This document shows, piece after piece, positions 48,912 to 58,003 of a stretch of 64,000 nucleotides of DNA. The notes below the pieces were generated by a model. That model saw only the letters and a list, made by a program, of their open reading frames with translations, ran no database searches and had not been told where the DNA came from. The translations under genes were made by a program, and so were the position numbers. Each line of letters opens with the position of its first letter. Position 1 is the first letter of the stretch. The stretch comes from Roseibium alexandrii DFL-11 (lineage in GTDB: Bacteria > Pseudomonadota > Alphaproteobacteria > Rhizobiales > Stappiaceae), in the NCBI RefSeq assembly GCF_000158095.2, contig NZ_CM011002.1, positions 3,195,203 through 3,259,202 on the forward strand, written 5' to 3'.

Positions 48912-49430
48912 TTTTTTCCTTTGTTATTCGACACGATTACCCCCTGCCAGGTTTCGCTTAGTCCCAATGAGAGCCGCATCGTCCCTATGCGGTTAGGGCT
49001 TTTATAACCTTAACAAGACCTTAAGTGGCTAAATATTTAAATTAATGCGATGTATTTTGAACAACTTCGTAAACGCGCCTCAACAACAACTATCTTTTGA
49101 GCCATTAACCATAAATTTTCGGGAGTTTTCTTCTTACGGTTTTGATCTCAAAATGCACTTAATTTCGAATTTTCGAAATAATTCATCCGTTTAACGCAGC
49201 AATTTTGCTTTGAAGTTCCTCTCGCATTGGAAGCCATTAAGGTGGATCGCCAAGGACGCGCCAGACGGCTGTCACTGCGAGCCGATCACTTGAGGTGTTA
49301 ACGCCCCGCTTGCCTTTCGCACCAAACAAGCGTACTCCGCACGGCCCACATTACTGACACGAAGACTGCGCAACTGCTCGTAATTATCGCGATCGGTCTT
49401 TTATATGCGTTTCAGAAGGACACCGTTTTC
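48912..49430. other. Divergent intergenic region between the RTX/NPDV gene and yegD-like gene
   Basis: About 520 bases without a gene. An AT-rich tract at about 49010-49060 lies upstream of the leftward gene, whose ribosome site AAAGGAAAAAA is clear. TATATG at about 49403 with AGAAGGA at 49415 probably serves the rightward Hsp70 gene. No repeats or RNA genes seen. Confidence 0.5.
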
Positions 49431-50720
49431 ATGCACACCATTGGTCTTGATTTCGGCACATCGAACACCGTGGCGATGACAGCTTCCATGTCCGGTAGTG
49501 CAGAAGCGGTCACATTTCTTGGCGACCGGGAGGAAGTAACCTCATTGCCATCGGTCCTCAGCTTTCTCGACAAAGGGGCCGCAAAGGCTCCTCATCCTGA
49601 AGTCGGCCCATGGGCAATCCGTCAGTTCCTCGAAAGCTTCGGTGATGTCCGTTTCATTCAGTCCCTGAAAACCTTTGCGGCCAGCGCGGCCTTTAAAGGA
49701 ACGGGCATTTTTGGCGTTCCGTTTGATTTTGAGAACTTGATGGCGACATTTTTGACGGCTGCCTTTGAGCGCGCCCATCCGCAGATCAATCCGTCTCAAA
49801 CCCGATTGGTGGTGGGCCGGCCCGTAGAGTTTGCCGGTCACAATCCGAATGAACAGCTCGCGATGAAGCGGTATCGCTCAGCCTTCAGTAAACTCGGCTA
49901 CGACGACATCCTATTTGTCATGGAGCCTGTTGGCGCCGCGTTTTCCTACGCCCAGTCCCTCAAGCAGGATACGACTATTCTTGTGGCTGACCTTGGCGGT
50001 GGCACCACGGACTATTCGCTCATGCGGTTTGAGACCTCAGCTGGTCATATGCACGCGCACCCGTTGGGGCGCGGCGGCATTGGCATAGCCGGAGACACCT
50101 TTGACTACCGGATCATTGATAACGTCGTTCTGCCGAAGCTTGGCAAAGGGTCTCAATACAAAAGCATGGGCAAGACACTAGATATCCCGCCCAACCTTTT
50201 CTCAAATTTTGCCCGCTGGCACATGCTATCCATCTTCAAGACATCCGATGATTTCAAGGAGATGAAAAAGCTGCTCCGCTGGTGCCTAGACCCAGATCAG
50301 ATCGAGTTGTTCATAGAGCTCGTCGAAGAAGATCAGGGCTATCCGCTCTACAAATCAGTTTCAGAGACAAAGGCGATTCTCTCGGCGAACGAAGAGGCTG
50401 AACTCATTTTCAAACCGCTCGGCCCTGACTTCAAAGCAAGCGTTGCTCGGAAGGACTTTGAGAGCTGGATCGCTCCCGATCTCTTGAAGATGAATCGCGC
50501 GCTCGACAGCGCGCTGGAACGCGCCAAGTTGAGTGAAGACGACATCGACCGGGTGTTTATGACCGGTGGCACTTCATTCGTGCCCGCGGTACGGAAGATG
50601 TTCGCAGACCGTTTTGGTGCCGAGCGAATTTCAGGCGGCAACGAACTCACTTCGGTGGCCAACGGGCTTGCTCTTATTGGCGCCCGCCAGGACGCGGCAG
50701 ATTGGTCGGTGGCGGCATAA
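49431..50720 (+). CDS. Hsp70-family chaperone-like ATPase, YegD type
   Basis: A 429-residue actin-fold ATPase lacking the Hsp70 peptide-binding domain. Phosphate 1 is GLDFGTSNT (5-13), phosphate 2 is ADLGGGTTDYS (about 186-196), and the adenosine motif is FMTGGTSFVPAV, as in YegD. YegD-like proteins are of uncertain role, probably chaperone or regulatory ATPases. No DnaJ or GrpE gene is near. AGAAGGA precedes the start. Confidence 0.88.
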   Translation: MHTIGLDFGTSNTVAMTASMSGSAEAVTFLGDREEVTSLPSVLSFLDKGAAKAPHPEVGPWAIRQFLESFGDVRFIQSLKTFAASAAFKGTGIFGVPFDFENLMATFLTAAFERAHPQINPSQTRLVVGRPVEFAGHNPNEQLAMKRYRSAFSKLGYDDILFVMEPVGAAFSYAQSLKQDTTILVADLGGGTTDYSLMRFETSAGHMHAHPLGRGGIGIAGDTFDYRIIDNVVLPKLGKGSQYKSMGKTLDIPPNLFSNFARWHMLSIFKTSDDFKEMKKLLRWCLDPDQIELFIELVEEDQGYPLYKSVSETKAILSANEEAELIFKPLGPDFKASVARKDFESWIAPDLLKMNRALDSALERAKLSEDDIDRVFMTGGTSFVPAVRKMFADRFGAERISGGNELTSVANGLALIGARQDAADWSVAA

Positions 50721-50738
50721 AACGTTCGGATCGGGACA

Positions 50739-50766
50739 GACCGGGCTCTCATGAGAAAGCCCGGTC
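50739..50766. terminator. Hairpin between convergent yegD-like and PepSY genes
   Basis: GACCGGGCT and AGCCCGGTC form a 9-bp stem around CTCATGAGAA. No T tract on either strand, so termination strength is doubtful, though position between convergent genes fits. Confidence 0.4.
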
Positions 50767-50772
50767 CATCAG

Positions 50773-52179
50773 TTAGCCAAAGGCCTTTCTGAGAACCGGT
50801 ATGCGTTTGACCAGCACATAATCCAGCGCCAGCACCGTCAAAAGGGTCACGCCGGCAAGCGGAAACGCCAGCGAGAGGAACAACATCAAGATCATCGCAC
50901 CACGCCAATGCGGCATGTTCTCCGGTGTCTTCGGCGCAATGATCCGGAGTGCTGCACCTTTCGGGCGGCGCATCCACCACATGACAACACCACTCACACA
51001 CAGGAAGATCACTGACAGGCACGCGAGTGTGTTGAGCACCAGGTTCCAAAGCCCCACCAATCCCATATGCAGGGGTATGCCAACAGCCATGGCTTTTGCG
51101 GCAAGCGAATAGTCGGCAAACCCAACAGACGCCAGAATCTTGCCGGTATACTGATCAATGTGGACAGTGCGATCTGAGAAGGGATCTTCAGCATCAGAAC
51201 TCATTGTGTCCTGATTGATGGTCCACACACCCGTGTCTCCTTGGGGATAGGAAATACGATATCGGGCATTAAAGCCGATTGCTGCTGCCAAATCCGCGAT
51301 GCTGTCGATCGTCACAGGCGCGCCCTCTCGCGTTCCAGAAACCCCGGATCCTGAGCCGGAAGCCGGCATAGGTGTCTGCTCCAGAGTCCAGGGGACTTCA
51401 CCAACCGGACCGTGGTTCATTGCAGCGTGTGTGCTGTCGGACAAGGGAACATTGTTCCATTTTTCCGCAGGGAAGGTGTTCCAAGCCTGAACGATCTTGC
51501 TTCCCCAAATACCGGTCCAGGCCATGCCGGTGATCAAGAACGCCAGCAGAATGACAGAAACATAGATCCCGATACTGGAATGAAGCCCCTTCCAGAAGTC
51601 TCGTCCCCTGGCTGTCAAGTTTGGAACGACGGACTGTACAAAGGACCGGTCACGCGGCCACCAAAGGTAAAGACCCGTAACCACCAACACGATCGACAAA
51701 CCGGCTGCAATCTCCAGAAGGCGGTCGCCCGGTGTTCCAAGCAGGAGATCACTGTGGATGCCGTCAGCAAAGTCGTACCAACCCTTGCGCCGGTCCCAGC
51801 TCTCAACCACGTCTCCAGTGTAAGGATCGACAGCGACCATCGACTGAACACCGTCGGCTTTGAGGCGAAAAACTGAAACGTTGTTTTCAGTCCGCCCTTT
51901 GAGCCACTCCACAACAACCCCGTTTGGATGTTGCTTCAGGGCTTGGCTCGCTTGTTCGGACACACTCAGCGGCTGACCATCTTGAGGGACAGACACAGTA
52001 ATTTTTTCGCCGTCACGGCCATCAATGTAACCGATGTACATCATCATCATGCCTGTGACCGCGAGGACCATAAGGAAGGGCACGACAAACAATCCGGCAT
52101 AAAAGTGCCAACGCCAGGCAGCGCGATAGAACGCGTTCGGTGCGGATGCACTTCGAACGTTATGTGAGATATCACTCAT
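50773..52179 (-). CDS. PepSY-associated transmembrane helix protein (iron/siderophore-uptake type)
   Basis: A 468-residue inner-membrane protein with four membrane helices: WHFYAGLFVVPFL (about 24-36), GLSIVLVVTGLYLWWPR, a middle helix at about 215-230, and the last near HMGLVGLWNLVLNTLACL. Periplasmic PepSY-like segments lie between them (DPYTGDVVESWDRRK). Homologues (e.g. FegB/PiuB) accompany TonB-dependent siderophore receptors and are thought to reduce or release iron in the periplasm. Here no receptor is adjacent; a DUF2946 gene lies just upstream on the same strand. No Fur-type box was recognised. Confidence 0.85.
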   Translation of the reverse strand: MSDISHNVRSASAPNAFYRAAWRWHFYAGLFVVPFLMVLAVTGMMMMYIGYIDGRDGEKITVSVPQDGQPLSVSEQASQALKQHPNGVVVEWLKGRTENNVSVFRLKADGVQSMVAVDPYTGDVVESWDRRKGWYDFADGIHSDLLLGTPGDRLLEIAAGLSIVLVVTGLYLWWPRDRSFVQSVVPNLTARGRDFWKGLHSSIGIYVSVILLAFLITGMAWTGIWGSKIVQAWNTFPAEKWNNVPLSDSTHAAMNHGPVGEVPWTLEQTPMPASGSGSGVSGTREGAPVTIDSIADLAAAIGFNARYRISYPQGDTGVWTINQDTMSSDAEDPFSDRTVHIDQYTGKILASVGFADYSLAAKAMAVGIPLHMGLVGLWNLVLNTLACLSVIFLCVSGVVMWWMRRPKGAALRIIAPKTPENMPHWRGAMILMLFLSLAFPLAGVTLLTVLALDYVLVKRIPVLRKAFG

Positions 52180-52265
52180 GGGATCTCCATACCGGATGCC
52201 CCACCACTCAAAGACAGTTGGAGGCGGTCCGGTTCATATCAATTTCAAAATGGATTTCGGGAAGA

Positions 52266-52685
52266 TCAGATCCCAAGAGGCGGAGCGCGTGCCCCGTTCT
52301 GGCTGCGGTTCAGCGAGCTTGTCCGTGGCGCTTCGGCAAAGAACGGAATTGCCAGCGAAGCGAAGACCGGTAAGGCGCTGTCCGATGCCAAGACCGGCAC
52401 GACCACCGCTCCAACACCGGAAAATACACAGTGGTTTGATGCTTTGCCTTCATCATCACCCATCGGTCCAGACGGCAGTTCTTTACCGTCGGCATCTAGG
52501 GTGATGGTTCTCATGCCGTCCGGTGTACACAGGACGACCGTAAAGCCCTGATCCTTTTGCAGCGTTGGCATGAAGCCTTGCGGCAAAAGGGCAGACAGCA
52601 GGAACGGCAGCAGCAGTACAATGACTGCTGCGTTCAATTTCCGGATGTTTTGCCGGAGTTCGCCCAAGATCCTGATGCCCCTCAC
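52266..52685 (-). CDS. DUF2946 family protein
   Basis: A 139-residue membrane-associated protein. The N-terminal helix (VIVLLLPFLLSALLPQGFMP) is followed by VLCTPDGM and NHCVFSG Cys sites and a second hydrophobic stretch, and the chain ends ARAPP, the DUF2946 hallmark. The two Cys-containing sites could bind a metal. Such genes often lie beside PepSY or TonB-receptor genes for copper or iron; here the PepSY gene is 86 bases downstream. GTG start. Confidence 0.8.
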   Translation of the reverse strand: MRGIRILGELRQNIRKLNAAVIVLLLPFLLSALLPQGFMPTLQKDQGFTVVLCTPDGMRTITLDADGKELPSGPMGDDEGKASNHCVFSGVGAVVVPVLASDSALPVFASLAIPFFAEAPRTSSLNRSQNGARAPPLGI

Positions 52686-52769
52686 TTCAGAACGGCTGAG
52701 TGCTTAAGGTAGATCCCGAGCAAAGACAAATCTAAAAAACAGATGTGCCGGAACAGCCAGCCTGGCGCC

Positions 52770-53288
52770 TTACTCGGCAAGGCTGATGTCGGCCATCAGA
52801 TCCGCCGCGGTTGCTTGCAGCGCGTCGCTCAGTTGAGCAGGTGTCAGTCCGGTTGGGAGCCTCAAATCCGCAGAGGCCTTGAACAGGAGACCGCCCTGCA
52901 TCGATCCCGCTTCAACAGACGTTTCCAGGTGCTCAATGCTGACCTTGTGCTCGCTCAGAATGTGGGTGATGTCGCGCAATATTCCCGGGTGATCCTGCGA
53001 TACCAGATCCAGATGGGCGGACGCACCAGGTGCTTCATTGTCGCTACCATGGCCGGACCGCAGCGTGATATCGATCCCGTCTGTTCCAAGTGCCTCCAGC
53101 GCCGCAGTCAACTGGCTGGCGTTTTCGGCAGGAACAGAGATGCGCACGATGCCGGCAAACTCGCCACCAAGTCGGGCCATGGAACTCTCGATCCAATTCC
53201 CTCCTGCGCCTGCGATGACGTCAGCGATCTTCTCGACAAGCCCAGAACGGTCTTCGGCAATGACTGTGAACACGAGATGGTCTTGCAT
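52770..53288 (-). CDS. Double-ACT-domain protein, GcvR-like
   Basis: A 172-residue protein built of two ACT domains (about 3-78 and 90-170), the first opening HLVFTVIAEDRSGLVEKIADVI and the second HLDLVSQDHPGILRDITHIL. Both have the ACT ligand loop (DRSGL, DHPGI), and residue order matches GcvR, the glycine-cleavage repressor partner in E. coli. Here no gcv gene is next to it, so the amino acid it senses is not known. Monocistronic. Confidence 0.86.
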   Translation of the reverse strand: MQDHLVFTVIAEDRSGLVEKIADVIAGAGGNWIESSMARLGGEFAGIVRISVPAENASQLTAALEALGTDGIDITLRSGHGSDNEAPGASAHLDLVSQDHPGILRDITHILSEHKVSIEHLETSVEAGSMQGGLLFKASADLRLPTGLTPAQLSDALQATAADLMADISLAE

Positions 53289-53536
53289 GATACGGCACCC
53301 GTTTGATCGAGGTTGTTACAGTTCTTGTTGACATTTCAGGATTGAGAAAACAAGTGACCGTACAAAATAGGTAAGAACACCGTGCGTCTCTATGCCGACC
53401 CAGATGCGTCCCGCGACCCGCGGATTTTACGGCGGTCATTTAGAATTTACCAGGGTGCCCCTATATTCATTTTCCATCGCGGACACTTACGCAGCAGCCT
53501 ACTCCCAATGGTACCTCAGAAAGCGGTAAACGCAGA

Positions 53537-55099
53537 ATGCAACCCCACAACGGTTTGAAAACACTAGATCGCTTCTGGCTCAAATTCATGGATCGCCCGC
53601 TTATCTTCGCTGTCGTGGTCCTACTGGCGCTCGCGTTGCTGCCGGTCGCTGTCTGGATGGACCTGCGCACGATTTCCGACCAGTCCCTCCGTTCTCAAGC
53701 CATTGATCTCGACAAGGCAATCACCGAGATCCGGACGTACTACGCCCGCAATGTCGTAGGACGCGTGCAAAGCGCAAGTGGTGACATTCAACCAACGCAC
53801 GAATACCACGAACGGGATGGCGGAATTCCCATTCCGGCAACGCTGTCAATTGAGCTCGGGGACGTCATCGGCGATCAAGGTACGTTGGAATACCGGTTCG
53901 TCTCAGATCTGCCGTTCACAGAACGTGAGCCCTATGAACTCACCGCTTTTGAGCAAAAGGCCTTGGCTGACTTCCGGGAGACCCGGGATCCCAAAGACCT
54001 GGAGATCGGCTTTACGGGATCCATGTTCGACCGCCAAGTTCAAATCGCTTCGCCAGTTTATATGGGAGCTTCGTGTGTCGCGTGCCACAACACTCATCCA
54101 GAGAGCCCAAAAACGGACTGGGTGGTTGGCGACATCCGCGGAATTCAGGCGATTACGATCGACCAGCCTATCGCGGAAAATCTTTGGTCCTTTAAATACC
54201 TGCTGACCTATTTCGCGGGCGCTGGTGCCTTCGGAATTGCTTTTGCCGGTTTGCAATGGCGTCAGGCGTATCGCTTTCACAAGATGAACGGCGACCTGGA
54301 AGCGGCGAACTCGGAAATCAGCCACCTGAACAAACAGCTGGCGTCGGAAAATGTCCGCCTTGGAGCTGAAATTGAAGTTGCGCGGCAGATCCAGATGATG
54401 GTCCTGCCGACCCAGAACGAATTGGGTGAGATTGATCAGCTGGAAGTCGCCGCCTTCATGGAACCTGCCGATGAAGTCGGCGGAGACTACTATGACGTCT
54501 TGCAACTTGGGGACCGCGTCAAAATCGGAATCGGCGATGTCACCGGCCATGGCCTTGAGAGCGGCGTCCTCATGCTGATGGTGCAATCCGTTGCCGTCGC
54601 CCTTCAAGAACAAGGTCCGAGCGACCCCAAACAGTTTCTTGTTGCCCTCAACAATGCGATCTGCCGCAACATCAAACGCACGAAAACCGACAAGCACCTG
54701 ACCTTGTGTTTTGTAGATATAGAGCACGACAAACTGACCCTGACCGGCCAGCATGAAGAGTTGATTTTGCTGCGGCGCTCAGGTGCTGTGGAAACAGTCG
54801 ACACGCTCGACCTTGGATTTCCGGTCGGATTGGAAGACAACATCTCGGAATTTGTCCGCCCACTGCCCATGCCCTTTGAGAGCGGAGACACGGTTGTCCT
54901 TTACACGGACGGCGTTACGGAGGCGGAAAACTCCAAGGGCGAAATGTATGGCCTGGATCGTTTGATCGCGAGCACCAAGGTACACGGCCGCAAGGACGCT
55001 GCGCGGATGCTGGAGGCGATGATTGCCGACCTAAGATCGCATATCGGATCGGCGACCGTGTTTGACGACATTACCTTGCTCATTGCCCGCCGCAGGTAA
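53537..55099 (+). CDS. Haem-c (DUF3365) sensor with PP2C/SpoIIE phosphatase output
   Basis: A 520-residue membrane protein. TM1 (22-42) anchors a periplasmic DUF3365/Tll0287-like domain (about 43-215) with a covalent haem-binding motif CVACH (180-184). TM2 (about 220-240) leads to a coiled coil (250-285) and a PP2C phosphatase (about 290-518) with DEVGGDYYD (312-320), GDVTGHG (333-339) and YTDGVTEAENSKGE. It probably senses redox, NO or another haem ligand and dephosphorylates a partner protein, likely an anti-sigma-antagonist. No partner gene is adjacent, and haem attachment needs a Ccm system elsewhere. Confidence 0.88.
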   Translation: MQPHNGLKTLDRFWLKFMDRPLIFAVVVLLALALLPVAVWMDLRTISDQSLRSQAIDLDKAITEIRTYYARNVVGRVQSASGDIQPTHEYHERDGGIPIPATLSIELGDVIGDQGTLEYRFVSDLPFTEREPYELTAFEQKALADFRETRDPKDLEIGFTGSMFDRQVQIASPVYMGASCVACHNTHPESPKTDWVVGDIRGIQAITIDQPIAENLWSFKYLLTYFAGAGAFGIAFAGLQWRQAYRFHKMNGDLEAANSEISHLNKQLASENVRLGAEIEVARQIQMMVLPTQNELGEIDQLEVAAFMEPADEVGGDYYDVLQLGDRVKIGIGDVTGHGLESGVLMLMVQSVAVALQEQGPSDPKQFLVALNNAICRNIKRTKTDKHLTLCFVDIEHDKLTLTGQHEELILLRRSGAVETVDTLDLGFPVGLEDNISEFVRPLPMPFESGDTVVLYTDGVTEAENSKGEMYGLDRLIASTKVHGRKDAARMLEAMIADLRSHIGSATVFDDITLLIARRR

Positions 55100-55573
55100 C
55101 AGAAAGTCCAGGAAGTTCAGGAGTGGCGGATGACCCGAAGAGCCACCCGCCGTTTCCAAACGCATCACAGCGCTGGAAGCGCCGGCGAGGCGCCGGCCTG
55201 AGCCCCTCCACAGGCTACGTAAAAACCCCTACCGCCTTTAACGGGCGATGTAAATTGGCTGTTTGACGCAACCGCTTGTCGGACTCAGTCACCTCACTAG
55301 GAAGGTATGGCGGCGCCCGTCAATATCGTGTCGTTTTGATGCTTGATCCCCACAAGACCGTCCCGTACTGTGCGCCGATCTGACGGCGTCCATTTAGGGA
55401 CTGAGAGAGATTCTGGATGCGGCTGACCCATATCGGGGGCCAATGCCGGAGCTGTTGAAGGTATATCGCTCCGCAAGCAGTAGAAGTTGCAGCCGGGGCC
55501 GTGTGCCTTTCTTTCTTCCTTATCCGCCGGCTGCATAATGTCTGCCTAAACGGCACTATGATTGGAAGAGACC
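55100..55573. other. Intergenic region upstream of the cobalamin cluster; no cobalamin riboswitch recognised
   Basis: About 470 bases with no gene. A GC-rich inverted segment (GCCGGC-GAG-GCGCCGGC near 55181) follows the phosphatase gene. The B12-box (GCCACTG...) and the AGxCAGGAxACC core of cobalamin riboswitches are not visible on either strand, so the cobalamin operon seems to be controlled otherwise or by a diverged leader. Confidence 0.45.
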
Positions 55574-55819
55574 ATGACCCTCAGGATTATCCTGTCTGCC
55601 GTGCTCCCATTTTCTGCACCTTCTGCCGCATTTGCGCACGCGGGCCACTTGGGCGAACTTGCCGGGCATGCCCATTGGGCTGGCGCCGCAGCGCTTGCAG
55701 GTGCAGCTCTCATTGCTGGTGTCGTTGCTTGGGCAAGCCGGAAAGACAAGGACAGTGCAGCCGACAGCGACGAAGCAGATGCTGAGCCCGGTGAAACTGC
55801 GGAAAATCCGACGCCATAA
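55574..55819 (+). CDS. DUF6732-like small membrane protein
   Basis: An 81-residue protein: signal-like first helix (LRIILSAVLPFSAPSAAFA), a His-rich short segment (HAGHLGELAGHAHWAG), a second membrane helix (AALAGAALIAGVVAWAS) and a very acidic tail (KDKDSAADSDEADAEPGE). Proteins of this shape often sit in cobalamin or cobalt/nickel clusters; the His residues could bind cobalt. GGAAGAG is 4 bases ahead. It lies 90 bases before cobH. Confidence 0.78.
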   Translation: MTLRIILSAVLPFSAPSAAFAHAGHLGELAGHAHWAGAAALAGAALIAGVVAWASRKDKDSAADSDEADAEPGETAENPTP

Positions 55820-55909
55820 TCGCAGATTATCCCTATGCAGATTGCTATTTCAGCGGCATCCGGTCTTAGCATTTCACTTGCCGCGCAACCTTTTACCACG
55901 GACACCTGA

Positions 55910-56575
55910 GTGACGCTTTTGCCAGCCAATGACACGCCGCAATACGCATATGAGACGGACCCGGCGGCAATCTACCGCCAATCCTTTTCTATCGTGCGGC
56001 GGGAAGCAGACCTTTCACATATCCCAGATGCCTTGCATCCAACGGCTGTCCGGTTGATCCATTCCTGCGGCATGACCGATCTACCACAAGATCTGACGTG
56101 GTCGGATGACGTTCTGGAAGCGGCGCAATCAGCTTTCGCAAAAGGAGCTCCGGTGTTTTGCGATGTGGAGATGGTTGCGCATGGCATTATCAAGAATCGG
56201 CTCCCGGAAGGCTCCGAAGTCATCTGCACATTGAATGACCCCTCGGTCCACGGCCTTGCATCTGAGCTCAAAACAACCCGGTCAGCCGCTGCTGTCGAGC
56301 TTTGGCGCGATCGGCTGGACGGGGCAATTGTCGCTATTGGCAATGCCCCGACCGCGCTGTTTCATGTTCTTGAGGTGATCGCTGCCGGCGGGCCGAAGCC
56401 AGCAGTCATACTTGGATTCCCGGTGGGTTTTGTCGGTGCGGCGGAATCCAAGGACGCGCTGGCAGCCAACCCTTATAGCGTTCCCTATCTTGCCGTGAAG
56501 GGCCGCCGGGGTGGATCGGCCATGGCAGCCGCTGCCGTAAATGCCCTTGCCGCCGGTTTGCCGGAAGAGGGTTGA
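55910..56575 (+). CDS. cobH: Precorrin-8X methylmutase
   Basis: Converts precorrin-8X to hydrogenobyrinate by moving the C11 methyl to C12. The catalytic His lies in RLIHSCGMTD (about 43-52), with the substrate-contact patterns FCDVEMVAHGI and GFPVGFVGAAESK typical of CobH/CbiC. The 221 residues equal the usual length. GTG start. Its stop is one base before the ATG of a 76-residue gene, so translation probably continues from it. Confidence 0.95.
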   Translation: MTLLPANDTPQYAYETDPAAIYRQSFSIVRREADLSHIPDALHPTAVRLIHSCGMTDLPQDLTWSDDVLEAAQSAFAKGAPVFCDVEMVAHGIIKNRLPEGSEVICTLNDPSVHGLASELKTTRSAAAVELWRDRLDGAIVAIGNAPTALFHVLEVIAAGGPKPAVILGFPVGFVGAAESKDALAANPYSVPYLAVKGRRGGSAMAAAAVNALAAGLPEEG

Positions 56576-56576
56576 T

Positions 56577-56807
56577 ATGACGGCCGATGATCGTAAGCCC
56601 GCAATGAAATCCGTCAGCAAACCCAAATCCTTGCGTTCCCGCGGATTTCTATCCCAGCCAGGCGGTCAAGCCCCGTCCGGAGATGGTTCTTCTACCAAAC
56701 CGAACAAGTCCCGTGGCAAACGACAGCCGGTTGTGTCAGATAACGGAAAACCAGCACACTTGACCACCAGAGTCGCTATTCGGCCCTACAAACTGGGGGA
56801 CACATGA
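56577..56807 (+). CDS. Hypothetical 76-aa basic protein in the cob operon
   Basis: A 76-residue, Lys/Arg/Ser/Pro-rich protein with no signal peptide or helix (MKSVSKPKSLRSRGFLSQPG ... RVAIRPYKLGDT). It starts one base after the cobH stop with GAAGAGG ahead, and its stop overlaps the cobL start by 4 bases (ATGA). Codon-level coupling on both sides argues it is a real gene. I do not recognise it; a disordered partner protein or chaperone is a guess. Confidence 0.62.
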   Translation: MTADDRKPAMKSVSKPKSLRSRGFLSQPGGQAPSGDGSSTKPNKSRGKRQPVVSDNGKPAHLTTRVAIRPYKLGDT

Positions 56808-58003
56808 ACTCTCCTTGGTTGACCCTGGTCGGATTGGGCGAAGACGGTTCCTTTTCGGCCGCCGCGCAAACTGCGCTGACCGGGTCGGAAATCGTCTATG
56901 GCAGTGCCCGCCACTTTGATCTGGTTCCGGGATTATCCGGCGAAAAGCGCCTGTGGCCCTCCCCCTTTTCCAAGGTTTTCGAGGACTTGGCTGCTCTGAA
57001 AGGCCGCTCTGTCGCCGTGCTCGCAACTGGTGATCCGCAGTGGTACGGAATTGGCTCCAGCCTCGCGCGGTATTTCCCATCCAGTGAAATGTCTGTGTTC
57101 CCGGCATCTTCCGCGTTCCAGCTGGCTGCAGCACGGCTCGGCTGGGCGGTTCAGGAGTGCGAATGCCTTTCGGTGCACGGAAGGCCGGTTGACCGGCTGC
57201 GCTGTCATCTTTATCCGGGCGCCCGGCTGCTCGCGCTCACAAGCAATGGCCATGCGCCGCGCGACGTTGCCAAGCTTCTGCAAGACGAAGGCTATGGCGC
57301 GAGCCGCATGACCGTCCTTGAGCATCTTGGAGGTGAAAAAGAGCGGATTGTTTCGGGCATCGCCAAGGAATGGTCAAAAGACGTCGCGGATTTTCACACT
57401 CTTGGTATCGAGGCTGTTGCGTCCCCCGGCTCCGCCGTTAACTCACGTGTTCCAGGCCTTCCAGATGAGGCCTTCCGTCACGATGGCAAGATGACCAAAC
57501 AGGAAGTGCGCGCGGTGACCCTCGCGGCACTTAAGCCCTATCCCGGCGCGCTGTTGTGGGATATTGGCTCCGGGTGCGGGTCAGTGGCGATCGAGTGGCT
57601 GCGCGCTGCAGATCGTACGAAAGCAATTGGCCTGGAGCCTCATAAAGAACGGCGACTGATGGCAGCGGAAAATGCAAGTTCCCTTGGCGTTCCGCACCTT
57701 GACCTGATTGATACGACCGCGCCGGACGGATTGCACGACCTACCTGAGCCAGATGCGATCTTTATCGGCGGCGGCCTGACTGCGAACGGCGTGTTAGAAA
57801 CCTGCCTGTCGGCATTGAAATCTGGGGGAAGCCTGGTCGCAAACGCTGTCACGCTTGAAAGCGAAGCGGTTCTCCTTGATGCCTATCAGCAACATGGCGG
57901 CGATTTGAAGCGGTTGTCCGTTCAACGGGCCAGCGCTGTCGGTGGACTTACCGGATGGAGGCCGGCAATGCCGGTCACCCAGTGGAGTTTTGTGAAGTCA
58001 TGA
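56804..58003 (+). CDS. cobL: Precorrin-6Y C5,15-methyltransferase (decarboxylating)
   Basis: Two fused modules methylate C5 and C15 and remove the C12 acetate carboxyl. The N-terminal CbiE-type tetrapyrrole methylase (about 1-200) starts WLTLVGLGEDG with ATGDPQWYGIG, and the C-terminal CbiT-type domain (about 220-399) has SAM motif LLWDIGSGCGSVAIEWLR. At 399 residues it is the normal CobL. It is coupled by ATGA to both its neighbours. Confidence 0.95.
   Translation: MNSPWLTLVGLGEDGSFSAAAQTALTGSEIVYGSARHFDLVPGLSGEKRLWPSPFSKVFEDLAALKGRSVAVLATGDPQWYGIGSSLARYFPSSEMSVFPASSAFQLAAARLGWAVQECECLSVHGRPVDRLRCHLYPGARLLALTSNGHAPRDVAKLLQDEGYGASRMTVLEHLGGEKERIVSGIAKEWSKDVADFHTLGIEAVASPGSAVNSRVPGLPDEAFRHDGKMTKQEVRAVTLAALKPYPGALLWDIGSGCGSVAIEWLRAADRTKAIGLEPHKERRLMAAENASSLGVPHLDLIDTTAPDGLHDLPEPDAIFIGGGLTANGVLETCLSALKSGGSLVANAVTLESEAVLLDAYQQHGGDLKRLSVQRASAVGGLTGWRPAMPVTQWSFVKS

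Noticed and set aside
55100..55909. Cobalamin riboswitch upstream of the cob operon
   Set aside because: Expected by context, but the GCCACTG B12-box and the AGxCAGGAxACC core are not visible on either strand in this stretch.
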